From: BOKV01 sp041739465
GTDB taxonomy: Bacteria; Pseudomonadota; Alphaproteobacteria; Rhizobiales; Rhizobiaceae
Assembly: GCA_041739465.1 (NCBI GenBank)
Contig: JBGSNX010000021.1
Coordinates: 1 to 14,548 of the forward strand
Length of the DNA stretch: 14,548 bases
Reading direction: 5' to 3'
Positions 1 to 7,131 of this stretch are shown here, piece by piece. Below the pieces are notes generated by a model. The model was given only the letters and a program-made list of their open reading frames with translations. It was not told the DNA's origin and searched no databases. Both the position numbers and the translations under genes were made by a program. The stretch's first letter is position 1. Each line of letters opens with the position of its first letter.

Positions 1-1860
1 GTCAATCACACCGATCTGAGTTGGGATGTTGCCGTAAAACGCCATGCCGCCAGCATCAGCGAACACGATGTGTTCGATGCTGGTCAGCGTCACGCCGGCA
101 AAGGCAAACGGTCCGGAGCCGGTCAGCTCCAGCGTGTCGTCGCCGGTTCCGCCATCATAGATTTCGCCTGAAACCAGATCGCCCGCCGCCACGATGAAAG
201 TGTCGTCGCCCAGATCGCCCTGAAGCTCGTCGCGACCGGTTCCGCCGGAAATCGTGTCATTGCCGTCGCCACCGGAATAGGTGTCATCTCCGGCAAATAG
301 ATCGATGGTGTCGTCGCCTGTTGTGCCGGTAATGTAGTCGGCGACCGGTGACGGCAGCGTACCGTCGATGCCGAAGATTACATAGGCCTCGCCTGCATTA
401 GACCCACCGTTGTCACCATAGGGAGCGCCAATGATCAGATCATTGACGCCGTCGCCGTTGACGTCGCGGGCAGATGAAACGCGCCTGCCGGCTCTGTCAC
501 CTTCAGCGGCACCCTGAATGATAAAGCCGTCGTCTACTGCCAGCGAAGTGAGGTCGATATTGGCGCGCGTCGCCCCGGCCTTGCCGAAAATGACATAGGC
601 CTCGCCCGCGTCGGTTCCACCGTCGTCGCCTGACGGCGCGCCAACGATAAGATCGTCAATGCCGTCACCATCCACATCACCGACCGCGGCGACGCTGAAC
701 CCGGCATAATCGCTGGCTTCGTCACCCTGGATGATGAAGCCTTCTGCGGCCGCCAGGCTGCTGAGGTCGATATTGGTGCGGGTGGCGCCGGCCTTGCCAA
801 AGATGACATATGCTTCCCCGGCGTCGTTCCCGCCATCGTCGCCATAGGGGGCCCCAACGATCAGATCTTCAATACCGTCGCCGTTGATGTCGCCTGCCGA
901 GGACACGCTCCAGCCCGCTCGGTTGCCTCCCGCATCGCCCTGAATGATAAAACCATCGGCAGCTGCAAGTGAGGTCAAATCGATATTGGCTCGCGTCGCT
1001 CCGGCTTTGCCGAAGATCACATAGGCTTCGCCTGCGATCGCTCCCCCATCGCTACCCAAAGGGGCGCCAACGACAATGTCGTCAATACCGTCGCCATTGA
1101 TGTCGCCTGCCGAGGATACGCTCCAGCCGGCAAAATCGCGAATCGCGTCACCCTGGACAATGAAACCGTCGGCGGCGGCGAATGTCGTGAGATCGATGTT
1201 GGCTCGCGTCGCCCCGGCCTTGCCGAAAACGACGTAGGCTTCGCCCGCAGCGTAGCCGCCATTGTCACCATAGGGAGCCCCTATGATCAAATCGTCAATG
1301 CCGTCCCCATTTACATCGCCCGCCGACGAAACGGTGTGGCCGGCTTGGTCTCCTGAAATATCGCCCTGGATTTTGAAGCCGTCGGCAGCCGCGAGTGTCG
1401 TGAGGTCGATATTGACCCGCGTCGCCCCGGCCACGCCGAAGATGACATAGGCCGCTCCAGCAATGGAACCGCCATCGCTGTTCGTCGCGGCGTTTACGAG
1501 AAGATCGTCGACACCGTCACCATTAACGTCCCCAGCGGCGGAGACACTGGCCGCGGCTCCATCGCCCGCATCATCACCCTGGATAATGAAGCCGTCAGCC
1601 GACGAAAGCGAGCCCAGGTCGATGTTCGCCCGCGATGCCCCGGCCTTGCCGAAAATGACATAAGCCTGACCAGCGGAATATCCGCCAGTATCACTCCCCG
1701 GCGCGCCGACAATCAAATCGTCGATGCCATCGCCATTGATATCGCCGGGCGAAGCAACGCCCCAGCCTGTCTGATCATCCGATGCATCGCCCTGGATGAC
1801 GAAACCATATCCGTCTGCCACCAAGGTGCGCAAGTCGACAACTGCGGGAAACTCTGCCAT
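1..1860 (-). CDS. FG-GAP repeat / RTX calcium-binding protein (C-terminus cut by window edge)
   Basis: Read on the minus strand from an ATG at 1860-1858, an open frame of 620 codons runs off the window start. An in-frame TGA lies three codons upstream and a GAGG box (1865-1868) precedes the ATG, so this start is firm. Residues about 5-500 form seven tandem 71-residue repeats. Each carries a D-x-(N/D)-G-D-G-x-x-(D/N) loop, typically followed by a GAP motif and a VIFG motif, which is the FG-GAP/integrin-alpha beta-propeller signature with Ca-binding loops. From about residue 505 the protein changes to RTX-like nonapeptides (GGDGNDTIS, GGTGRDELQ, GDLGDDTFI), then a TLTSIEHIVF stretch like those after RTX blocks. 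There is no signal peptide: the repeats begin almost at residue 1. By family knowledge this suggests type I secretion through a C-terminal signal outside the window. Probably extracellular or surface-attached; ligand unknown. Confidence 0.9.
   Translation of the reverse strand, partial: MAEFPAVVDLRTLVADGYGFVIQGDASDDQTGWGVASPGDINGDGIDDLIVGAPGSDTGGYSAGQAYVIFGKAGASRANIDLGSLSSADGFIIQGDDAGDGAAASVSAAGDVNGDGVDDLLVNAATNSDGGSIAGAAYVIFGVAGATRVNIDLTTLAAADGFKIQGDISGDQAGHTVSSAGDVNGDGIDDLIIGAPYGDNGGYAAGEAYVVFGKAGATRANIDLTTFAAADGFIVQGDAIRDFAGWSVSSAGDINGDGIDDIVVGAPLGSDGGAIAGEAYVIFGKAGATRANIDLTSLAAADGFIIQGDAGGNRAGWSVSSAGDINGDGIEDLIVGAPYGDDGGNDAGEAYVIFGKAGATRTNIDLSSLAAAEGFIIQGDEASDYAGFSVAAVGDVDGDGIDDLIVGAPSGDDGGTDAGEAYVIFGKAGATRANIDLTSLAVDDGFIIQGAAEGDRAGRRVSSARDVNGDGVNDLIIGAPYGDNGGSNAGEAYVIFGIDGTLPSPVADYITGTTGDDTIDLFAGDDTYSGGDGNDTISGGTGRDELQGDLGDDTFIVAAGDLVSGEIYDGGTGDDTLELTGSGPFAFAGVTLTSIEHIVFADAGGMAFYGNIPTQIGVID
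358..1848 (-). repeat. Seven tandem 213-bp units (71-aa FG-GAP repeats)
   Basis: The Ca-loop codons recur at equivalent bases 1733, 1520, 1307, 1094, 881, 668 and 455, a spacing of exactly 213 bp each time. The units are similar at DNA level (recurrent segments encoding FGKAGATRANIDL and VIQGD/IIQGD), but not identical. Unit 2 (about 1425-1635) has lost the GAP motif and reads NAAT instead. The limits given are approximate because the repeat phase is arbitrary. Confidence 0.92.
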
Positions 1861-2072
1861 GTGGCCTCAAATTCTGCAACTTAGATGACGTAATGGTTAG
1901 CCGAAGGTGAAGCCTTGGTAAACTGGTATTCTCCGGTGTTTGCGAGATTCCGAATTACCGCAGACTGTCCCTCCTCGCCCGCCTAAATGCGTGGCACAAA
2001 CCGGCCGGTTTGACGCCAGGCTCGCTGCTGTGGAACAAGGACTGCTCAGTATTGTGGCAATAGGTAACAAGA
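1861..2072. promoter_or_regulatory. Divergent intergenic region between the FG-GAP/RTX and TIGR03032 genes
   Basis: This 212-bp region lies between two genes transcribed away from each other, so promoters for both should be here. I found no convincing -35/-10 pair. A TTGACG at 2010-2015 has no good partner 17 bases downstream. Shared control of the two genes is possible but not shown. Confidence 0.4.
1865..1868 (-). promoter_or_regulatory. Ribosome binding site of the FG-GAP/RTX gene
   Basis: GAGG on the minus strand, four bases before the ATG at 1860. It supports this start, together with an in-frame TGA at about 1867-1869. Confidence 0.6.
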
Positions 2073-3119
2073 ATGAACCAGATCGAAAAATTTGCGCTCA
2101 CCACCTCCCGCCACTTTCCTGCCTGGCTCGCCGGTACCGGCGGCAGCCTCGCCTTCACCACCTACCAAGGCAACAAGCTGTTCACGGTTGGCGTCAAGGA
2201 AGACGGAAAGCTTTCCGTCTTCGAGCGAACCTTCCAGCGTTGCATGGGGCTGGGCGTTTCGTCCGACGGGCGTTCGCTGGCGCTGGCGACACAGTGGCAA
2301 ATTTTCCGGCTCGACAATCTGCTGGACGCGGGTCAGACCGGGGGTGACGGCTACGACGCCCTGTTTGCCCCGCATGGCGCCTGGATCACCGGCGACGTCG
2401 ACGCGCACGACACCGGCTTTGGACCTGATGGCCGGCCGGTCTTCGTCAACACGCTGTTCTCTTGTCTTGCTACGGTGAGCGACAGCCATTCCTTCCGCCC
2501 GCTCTGGACGCCGCCCTTCGTCTCGCGGCTGGCGGCGGAGGACCGCTGCCATCTGAACGGCATGGCGATGCTAGGCGGCAAACCTACCCACGTCACCGCG
2601 GTGTCGATGTCGGATGTCGGCGATGGCTGGCGCGACCGCCGCCGCGATGGCGGCGTGCTGATCGACGTCGAAACCGGGCAAACCGTCCTGTCGGGCCTGT
2701 CAATGCCGCATTCGCCGCGCTGGCACGATGGCCGGTTGTGGCTGCTCAATTCGGGCACCGGTGAATTCGGCTTTGCCGATCTAGCCGCCGGTCGGTTTGA
2801 ACCGGTGGCCTTTTGTCCCGGCTATGCCCGGGGGTTGGCCTTTGCCGGCAACCGGGCCATCGTTGGGCTGTCGATGGCGCGGGAAAACCGCACGTTTTCA
2901 GGCCTTGCGCTGGATGAGGCACTTGCCGCCAAAAACACGGAGGCGCGCTGCGGCCTCGCGGTCATCGACCTTACAACCGGCGACATGGTGGAATGGGTGC
3001 GCATCGAAGGCGTGATCCGCGAACTCTACGACGTCGCGTTTCTTCCCGGCATCCGCCGCCCCGCCCTGGTGGGCCTCATGGGCGAAGACATCAAGCGTAC
3101 AATATCGATTGAAGGATAA
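2073..3119 (+). CDS. TIGR03032 family protein (DUF4915)
   Basis: A complete 348-residue protein of unknown function. I recognise the family from its conserved blocks: a DVDAHD segment (residues 108-113), RCHLNG (158-163), MPHSPRWHDG (211-220) and LNSGTGEFG (225-233). The alternation of short strands and turns suggests a beta-propeller-like fold; that is inference. No signal peptide or membrane segment is visible, so it is probably cytoplasmic. The ATG at 2073 is preceded by an AGGT box about seven bases upstream, and the gene ends directly in a strong terminator, so it is probably monocistronic. It is divergent from the FG-GAP/RTX gene, and a role connected with that surface protein is a reasonable guess that the sequence alone cannot show. 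Family assignment is fairly sure; function is not known. Confidence 0.88.
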   Translation: MNQIEKFALTTSRHFPAWLAGTGGSLAFTTYQGNKLFTVGVKEDGKLSVFERTFQRCMGLGVSSDGRSLALATQWQIFRLDNLLDAGQTGGDGYDALFAPHGAWITGDVDAHDTGFGPDGRPVFVNTLFSCLATVSDSHSFRPLWTPPFVSRLAAEDRCHLNGMAMLGGKPTHVTAVSMSDVGDGWRDRRRDGGVLIDVETGQTVLSGLSMPHSPRWHDGRLWLLNSGTGEFGFADLAAGRFEPVAFCPGYARGLAFAGNRAIVGLSMARENRTFSGLALDEALAAKNTEARCGLAVIDLTTGDMVEWVRIEGVIRELYDVAFLPGIRRPALVGLMGEDIKRTISIEG

Positions 3120-3148
3120 AAAAACCCGGCGTCTCCGCCGGGTTTTTT
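3119..3148. terminator. Bidirectional rho-independent terminator
   Basis: Six A, CCCGGCG (3125-3131), TCTC loop, CGCCGGG (3136-3142), six T. The seven-pair GC stem is perfect and the flanking A and T runs extend it. It begins at the stop codon of the TIGR03032 gene and lies 20 bases past the rpmE stop on the other strand, so it can end both transcripts. Confidence 0.95.
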
Positions 3149-3167
3149 GCAATTCAAGGCAAATTGC

Positions 3168-3389
3168 TCAGACGCCGAGGCCGGCATACTTGTTCTTGAA
3201 GCGCGAAACGCGGCCACCGCGGTCCATGATCTGCTGGTTGCCACCAGTCCATGCCGGATGCGACTTCGGATCAATGTCAAGGTTCAATGTATCGCCTTCC
3301 TTGCCCCAGGTCGTGCGGGTCTGGAAGCTGGTGCCATCGGTCATGACCACGTTGATCATGTGGTACTTGGGGTGAATCTTCTCTTTCAT
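3168..3389 (-). CDS. rpmE: 50S ribosomal protein L31
   Basis: A 73-residue protein with the hallmark L31 features: MKEKIHPKYH at the N-terminus, a TRTTWGKEGD block (about 24-33), DPKSHPAWTGG (about 40-50) and a basic FKNKYAGLG end. It is a component of the large ribosomal subunit, at the subunit interface. The cysteines that bind zinc in many L31 proteins are absent, so this is the zinc-independent type usual in Alphaproteobacteria. The ATG at 3389 has a GGAC box about ten bases upstream. The gene stands alone, divergent from the ABC exporter, and ends in the shared terminator at 3119-3148. Confidence 0.97.
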   Translation of the reverse strand: MKEKIHPKYHMINVVMTDGTSFQTRTTWGKEGDTLNLDIDPKSHPAWTGGNQQIMDRGGRVSRFKNKYAGLGV

Positions 3390-3603
3390 GGGTCATGTCC
3401 TGTCTGGTGTGCCAGCAAGTGCCGGCTGTCGGGCCGATGCACTGCCAAAATCAAAGAGCCGCATACACCAATTTGGCGCAGTGCGGCTTCTTCCTCGAAA
3501 ACTCTGGTCACGGCCATACATGACTGTTAAACGGAAAACAAGCCTGACCCTTGGCAGTCGGCGCTGCATCAAGCGCCGTTTTTGACAATCCCGGAAGCGA
3601 ACA
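3390..3603. promoter_or_regulatory. Divergent intergenic region between rpmE and the ABC exporter
   Basis: This 214-bp gap must hold the rpmE promoter (minus) and probably that of the exporter (plus). A TTGTTT on the minus strand near 3535-3540 is a weak -35 candidate for rpmE. A TTGACA at 3582-3587 is too close to the exporter ATG (3604) to be its -35. The clearest element is the hairpin described separately at 3559-3583. Confidence 0.4.
3559..3583 (+). terminator. Terminator-like hairpin upstream of the ABC exporter
   Basis: CGGCGCT (3559-3565), GCATCA loop, AGCGCCG (3572-3578), then five T. The seven-pair stem is perfect. It lies only 20 bases before the ATG of the exporter on the same strand. 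It could end a short upstream transcript or act as a leader attenuator; no open frame that it would terminate is visible between 3390 and 3559. Confidence 0.55.
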
Positions 3604-5412
3604 ATGGCGCAAATCGACGAAACCGAAGAAGAAAAGGCGCGCCGCCGCCGGTCCCTCAAACCATTGCGGGCCATGCTGCCCTATTTGTGGCGCTACAAGC
3701 GGCAATTGTTTGCAGCCGGCTTCTTCCTGCTGCTGGCTACCGCAACGACGCTGACATTGCCGGTTGCGGTTCGCCGGATGATCGACAACGGCTTTTCCGG
3801 CAATGACATCGGCTTCATCAACAACTACTTCTCCATGCTGGTGGGAATCGCCGCCGTCTTGGCGCTTGCCAGTGCCGCGCGCTATTATTTCGTCATCTGG
3901 CTCGGCGAACGGGTCATTTCCGATGTTCGCGCCGATGTCTTCGCCCATGTGACCAGCCTTTCGCCTGCCTTCTTTGACATGGAACAATCGGGCGAGATCG
4001 TCTCGCGCCTCAGCGCCGACACCACGCAGATCAAGTCTGCCGTGGGCGCCACCGCATCGATGGCCTTGCGCAACACCCTGCTGGGCATTGGCGCGACCGG
4101 TATGATGGTTGCAACCTCGCCAAGGCTTTCACTGGTGGTTCTGGGTGCAATCCCTCTGATCGTACTGCCCATTGTCGCTTTTGGCAGGGCTGTACGGCGC
4201 AGGTCCCGCAATGCACAGGATACATTGGCTGCCGCTACCGCCTACGCCTCGGAATCGATTGGCGCGGTGCGCACCATGCTGGCCTTTGCCAATGAAAGAA
4301 TGGTTCAAGACCGATTTTCCGGCGCGGTTGAAGAAGCGTTCGGCGCGGCCAGAAGCGCCATTGCAACCCGTGCCTTGCTGACCGCCTTTGCAATTTTCCT
4401 CATTTTCTCAAGCGTCGTCCTGATGTTGTGGTTCGGCGCGCGCGACGTGCTTGCCGGCACCATGAGTGCTGGAACGCTCAGCCAGTTCCTGCTGTATGCC
4501 GTTTTCGCCGCCGGTGCGCTGGGCGCCCTGTCGGAGGTCTGGGGCGAGCTTTCACAAGCAGCTGGTGCCGCCGAACGCATTGCCGAACTCATGGCGGAAG
4601 AACCGGCAATCATTGCACCGGCAAATCCGGTTGCGCTGCCCTCGCCCTCGAAGGGCGCCATCGAGTTTGACCGTATCTCCTTTGCCTATCCGGCCCGCCC
4701 CGGCACGCCTGCACTTGGCGAAGCAAGTTTCAGCATTGCACCGGGCGAGACCGTTGCCATTGTCGGACCATCTGGCGCGGGAAAAAGCACGATGTTCCAA
4801 CTGCTGCTGCGCTTTTACGATCCGCAATCGGGCACCATCCGGTTTGACGGTGTCGACATCCGCAGCACCGATCCGCAGGAATTGCGCCGCCGCATTGCCA
4901 TGGTGCCGCAGGACACCACGATCTTTGCGGCCACCGCACAGGAAAACATCGCTTATGGCCGTCCCGGTGCGACGCAAGCCCAGATCATTGCCGCCACCAA
5001 GGCAGCGCATGCCGACACCTTCATTTCTGCCCTGCCGCAGGGCTATGATACGCAGCTTGGCGAACGCGGCGTGACCCTTTCAGGCGGCCAGCGTCAGCGA
5101 ATTGCCATTGCCCGCGCCATCTTGAAAGACTCCCCCGTGCTGCTCCTCGACGAGGCAACCAGCGCGCTCGATGCCGAGAGCGAAAGGCTTGTGCAGGACG
5201 CATTGGAAAAGCTGATGCAAAACCGCACAACGCTCGTCATTGCTCACCGGCTTGCCACCGTGTTGAAGGCCGACCGCATCCTGGTCCTTGAAGACGGGCG
5301 CATCGTTGAAGAGGGCAACCACGCCGCACTGGTCAAAAAAGGCGGCGTTTATGCCCGCCTCGCCAGCCTGCAATTCGACACCGGCCAAAGGGCATTCAGG
5401 GCTGCCGAGTAG
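3604..5412 (+). CDS. ABC exporter, fused permease/ATP-binding (MsbA-like)
   Basis: A 602-residue half-transporter that would work as a homodimer in the inner membrane, driving export by ATP hydrolysis. An N-terminal transmembrane domain (residues about 20-320) shows hydrophobic segments near 30-50, 75-100, 150-190 and 255-300. The nucleotide-binding domain has Walker A GPSGAGKST (388-396), signature LSGGQ (492-496), Walker B LLLDEATSALD with D516/E517, and the H-loop His548. All catalytic residues are intact. The layout resembles the MsbA-related family (TIGR02204 by recollection). The substrate cannot be told from sequence; lipids or hydrophobic compounds are the family norm. The ATG at 3604 has GGAAG seven bases upstream. 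The gene ends 32 bp from the convergent FAD dehydrogenase, with no clear terminator between. Confidence 0.93.
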   Translation: MAQIDETEEEKARRRRSLKPLRAMLPYLWRYKRQLFAAGFFLLLATATTLTLPVAVRRMIDNGFSGNDIGFINNYFSMLVGIAAVLALASAARYYFVIWLGERVISDVRADVFAHVTSLSPAFFDMEQSGEIVSRLSADTTQIKSAVGATASMALRNTLLGIGATGMMVATSPRLSLVVLGAIPLIVLPIVAFGRAVRRRSRNAQDTLAAATAYASESIGAVRTMLAFANERMVQDRFSGAVEEAFGAARSAIATRALLTAFAIFLIFSSVVLMLWFGARDVLAGTMSAGTLSQFLLYAVFAAGALGALSEVWGELSQAAGAAERIAELMAEEPAIIAPANPVALPSPSKGAIEFDRISFAYPARPGTPALGEASFSIAPGETVAIVGPSGAGKSTMFQLLLRFYDPQSGTIRFDGVDIRSTDPQELRRRIAMVPQDTTIFAATAQENIAYGRPGATQAQIIAATKAAHADTFISALPQGYDTQLGERGVTLSGGQRQRIAIARAILKDSPVLLLDEATSALDAESERLVQDALEKLMQNRTTLVIAHRLATVLKADRILVLEDGRIVEEGNHAALVKKGGVYARLASLQFDTGQRAFRAAE

Positions 5413-5444
5413 GCCTGAATGGTCATAAAGCCGTCCCCGACTGC

Positions 5445-7088
5445 TTACCCCGCTGCCATCCCTGCCGCCCTGCCGGAAAAGATGCAGCCGCCAAGGAATG
5501 TGCCTTCCAGCGCGTTGTAGCCGTGATAGCCACCGCCTCCAAAGCCGGCAGCTTCGCCAGCCGCAAACAAGCCCGGTACAGGCGATCCATCCGCACCGAT
5601 CGCCCGCGACAAGAGATCGGTCTCGATCCCCCCAAGCGATTTGCGGGTCAGCAAGTTGAGCCGGACCGCAATCAACGGACCATTTGCCGGATCAAGGATT
5701 GCATGCGGTTTTGCGGTGCGGATCAACTTGTCGCCGATGTAGTTTCGCGCCTGACGCAAGGCCATGATCTGCGCGTCCTTTGAAAACGGATTGGTCAACT
5801 CCCGGTCGCGCGCCTCGATCTGCATCCTGAGATGATCATGGTCAATCAAAGCAGTTTCGGTCAGCGCATTCATGCCCTTGACGAGGTCCTCCAGATTATC
5901 GCGGACAATGAAGTCCTCGCCCTTCTGTTTGAACGCCTCAACCGCTGCGGGTGCGCCCTTGCCAACCCTGCTGCGCAGCACCGCACTCCACTTTCCGGAG
6001 GTGAAATCGGGATTTTGTTCAGAACCCGAAAGCGCAAATTCCTTTTTGATGATTTTCTGCGTGAGCACGAACCAGGAGTAATCATGCCCGGTTGCGAGAA
6101 TGTGCTTCAGCGTCGAAAGCGTATCAAAGCCCGGAAGGCACGGTGCCGGCAGACGGTTGCCCAGGGCATCAAACCACAACGAGGAGGGGCCGGGGAGAAT
6201 GCGGATCGCATGATCGGGCCAGATTGGGGCCCAGTTCTTGACGCCCTCGGTGTAGTGCCACATGCGGTCGGTGTTGATGAGCTTTGCGCCGGCCTGTTTG
6301 GCGATATCAAGCATCAGCCCGTCAACATGGTGTGGCACACCGCTGATCATCTTGTCCGGCACCCGGCCCAGCCTTTCCACTGGCCAGTTGCGTTTGACAA
6401 GTTCCAGATTGCCGCCAATGCCGCCCGAAGTGATGATGACGGAATTTGCTGCCAGCTCGAATGGGCCCTCGACTTCCCGGCTGCTTTTCTGGCCGCGTTC
6501 AACGGTGGAGGGCACAAGCACTTCGCCTGCAACGCCGGTAACCGTGCCATTTGTCGAAACGACCTGCCGAACCCGGTGGCGAAACTTGAGCGTGACCAGG
6601 CCAAGCTTTTCAGCTTCGCGAACCCGCTTTTCAAACGGCGCGACAACGCCCGGCCCGGTTCCCCAGGTCAGATGAAACCGCGGTACCGAATTGCCGTGTC
6701 CATGCGCCAGCGCGCCACCACGCTCTGCCCAACCAACCACCGGAAACCAGCGCATGCCCAAAGAATGCAGCCATGGGCGCATCGATGTGGCAGCAAACTG
6801 CAAATAGGCTTCTGCCCAAAGCCTTGGAAAACGGTCTTCATCGCGGTCGAATTGCGCCGAACCCAGCCAATCCTGCCGCGCCAGTTCAAGGCTGTCGCGA
6901 ATTTTCATGCGACGCTGTTCAGCCGAATCGACCATGAAAAGCCCGCCCAACGACCAGAATGCCTGCCCGCCCAGCGAATTCTCACCTTCCTGATCGAGAA
7001 TGATCACCTTCTTGTTGCGGGCTGCAAGTTCACATGCTGCAACAAGGCCGGAAAGCCCGCCACCAACAATGATTGCATCTGCATCCAT
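5445..7088 (-). CDS. FAD-binding dehydrogenase (fumarate reductase/KstD-like flavoprotein)
   Basis: A 547-residue flavoprotein. The N-terminus has a Rossmann dinucleotide-binding motif (IIVGGGLSGLVAACELA, residues 6-22), an acidic strand end (LDQEGE) and a GGQ segment. The C-terminus has the second FAD-contact region (GLFAAGEAAGFGGGGYHG, then GTFLGG). This matches the FAD_binding_2 family, which includes fumarate reductase flavoprotein subunits and 3-oxosteroid 1-dehydrogenases, and closely resembles the putative FAD-binding dehydrogenases of PRK12834 type. No signal peptide, so it is probably cytoplasmic. The substrate is unknown; an enoyl or keto-steroid-like oxidation is only a family analogy. 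The ATG at 7088 has AGGA about ten bases upstream. It follows the OmpA-like gene by 43 bp on the same strand, so read-through is possible. Confidence 0.92.
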   Translation of the reverse strand: MDADAIIVGGGLSGLVAACELAARNKKVIILDQEGENSLGGQAFWSLGGLFMVDSAEQRRMKIRDSLELARQDWLGSAQFDRDEDRFPRLWAEAYLQFAATSMRPWLHSLGMRWFPVVGWAERGGALAHGHGNSVPRFHLTWGTGPGVVAPFEKRVREAEKLGLVTLKFRHRVRQVVSTNGTVTGVAGEVLVPSTVERGQKSSREVEGPFELAANSVIITSGGIGGNLELVKRNWPVERLGRVPDKMISGVPHHVDGLMLDIAKQAGAKLINTDRMWHYTEGVKNWAPIWPDHAIRILPGPSSLWFDALGNRLPAPCLPGFDTLSTLKHILATGHDYSWFVLTQKIIKKEFALSGSEQNPDFTSGKWSAVLRSRVGKGAPAAVEAFKQKGEDFIVRDNLEDLVKGMNALTETALIDHDHLRMQIEARDRELTNPFSKDAQIMALRQARNYIGDKLIRTAKPHAILDPANGPLIAVRLNLLTRKSLGGIETDLLSRAIGADGSPVPGLFAAGEAAGFGGGGYHGYNALEGTFLGGCIFSGRAAGMAAG

Positions 7089-7131
7089 GATCCTGTCCTT
7101 TCGAACTTTCCTGCCCGAAAGGAAGGCTGCT

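Noticed and set aside
358..1848. A CRISPR array or satellite DNA, because of regular spacing
   Set aside because: The 213-bp units are an open reading frame throughout and translate as FG-GAP repeats; there are no short repeats with unique spacers.
3582..3587. TTGACA as a -35 box for the ABC exporter
   Set aside because: A matching -10 would fall on or after the ATG at 3604, and no TATAAT-like sequence is there.
7097..7122. Inverted repeat CCTTTCG/CGAAAGG between the OmpA-like and FAD genes as a terminator
   Set aside because: The loop is 12 bases and no T-run follows on the minus strand; it also covers the ribosome binding site region of the FAD gene.
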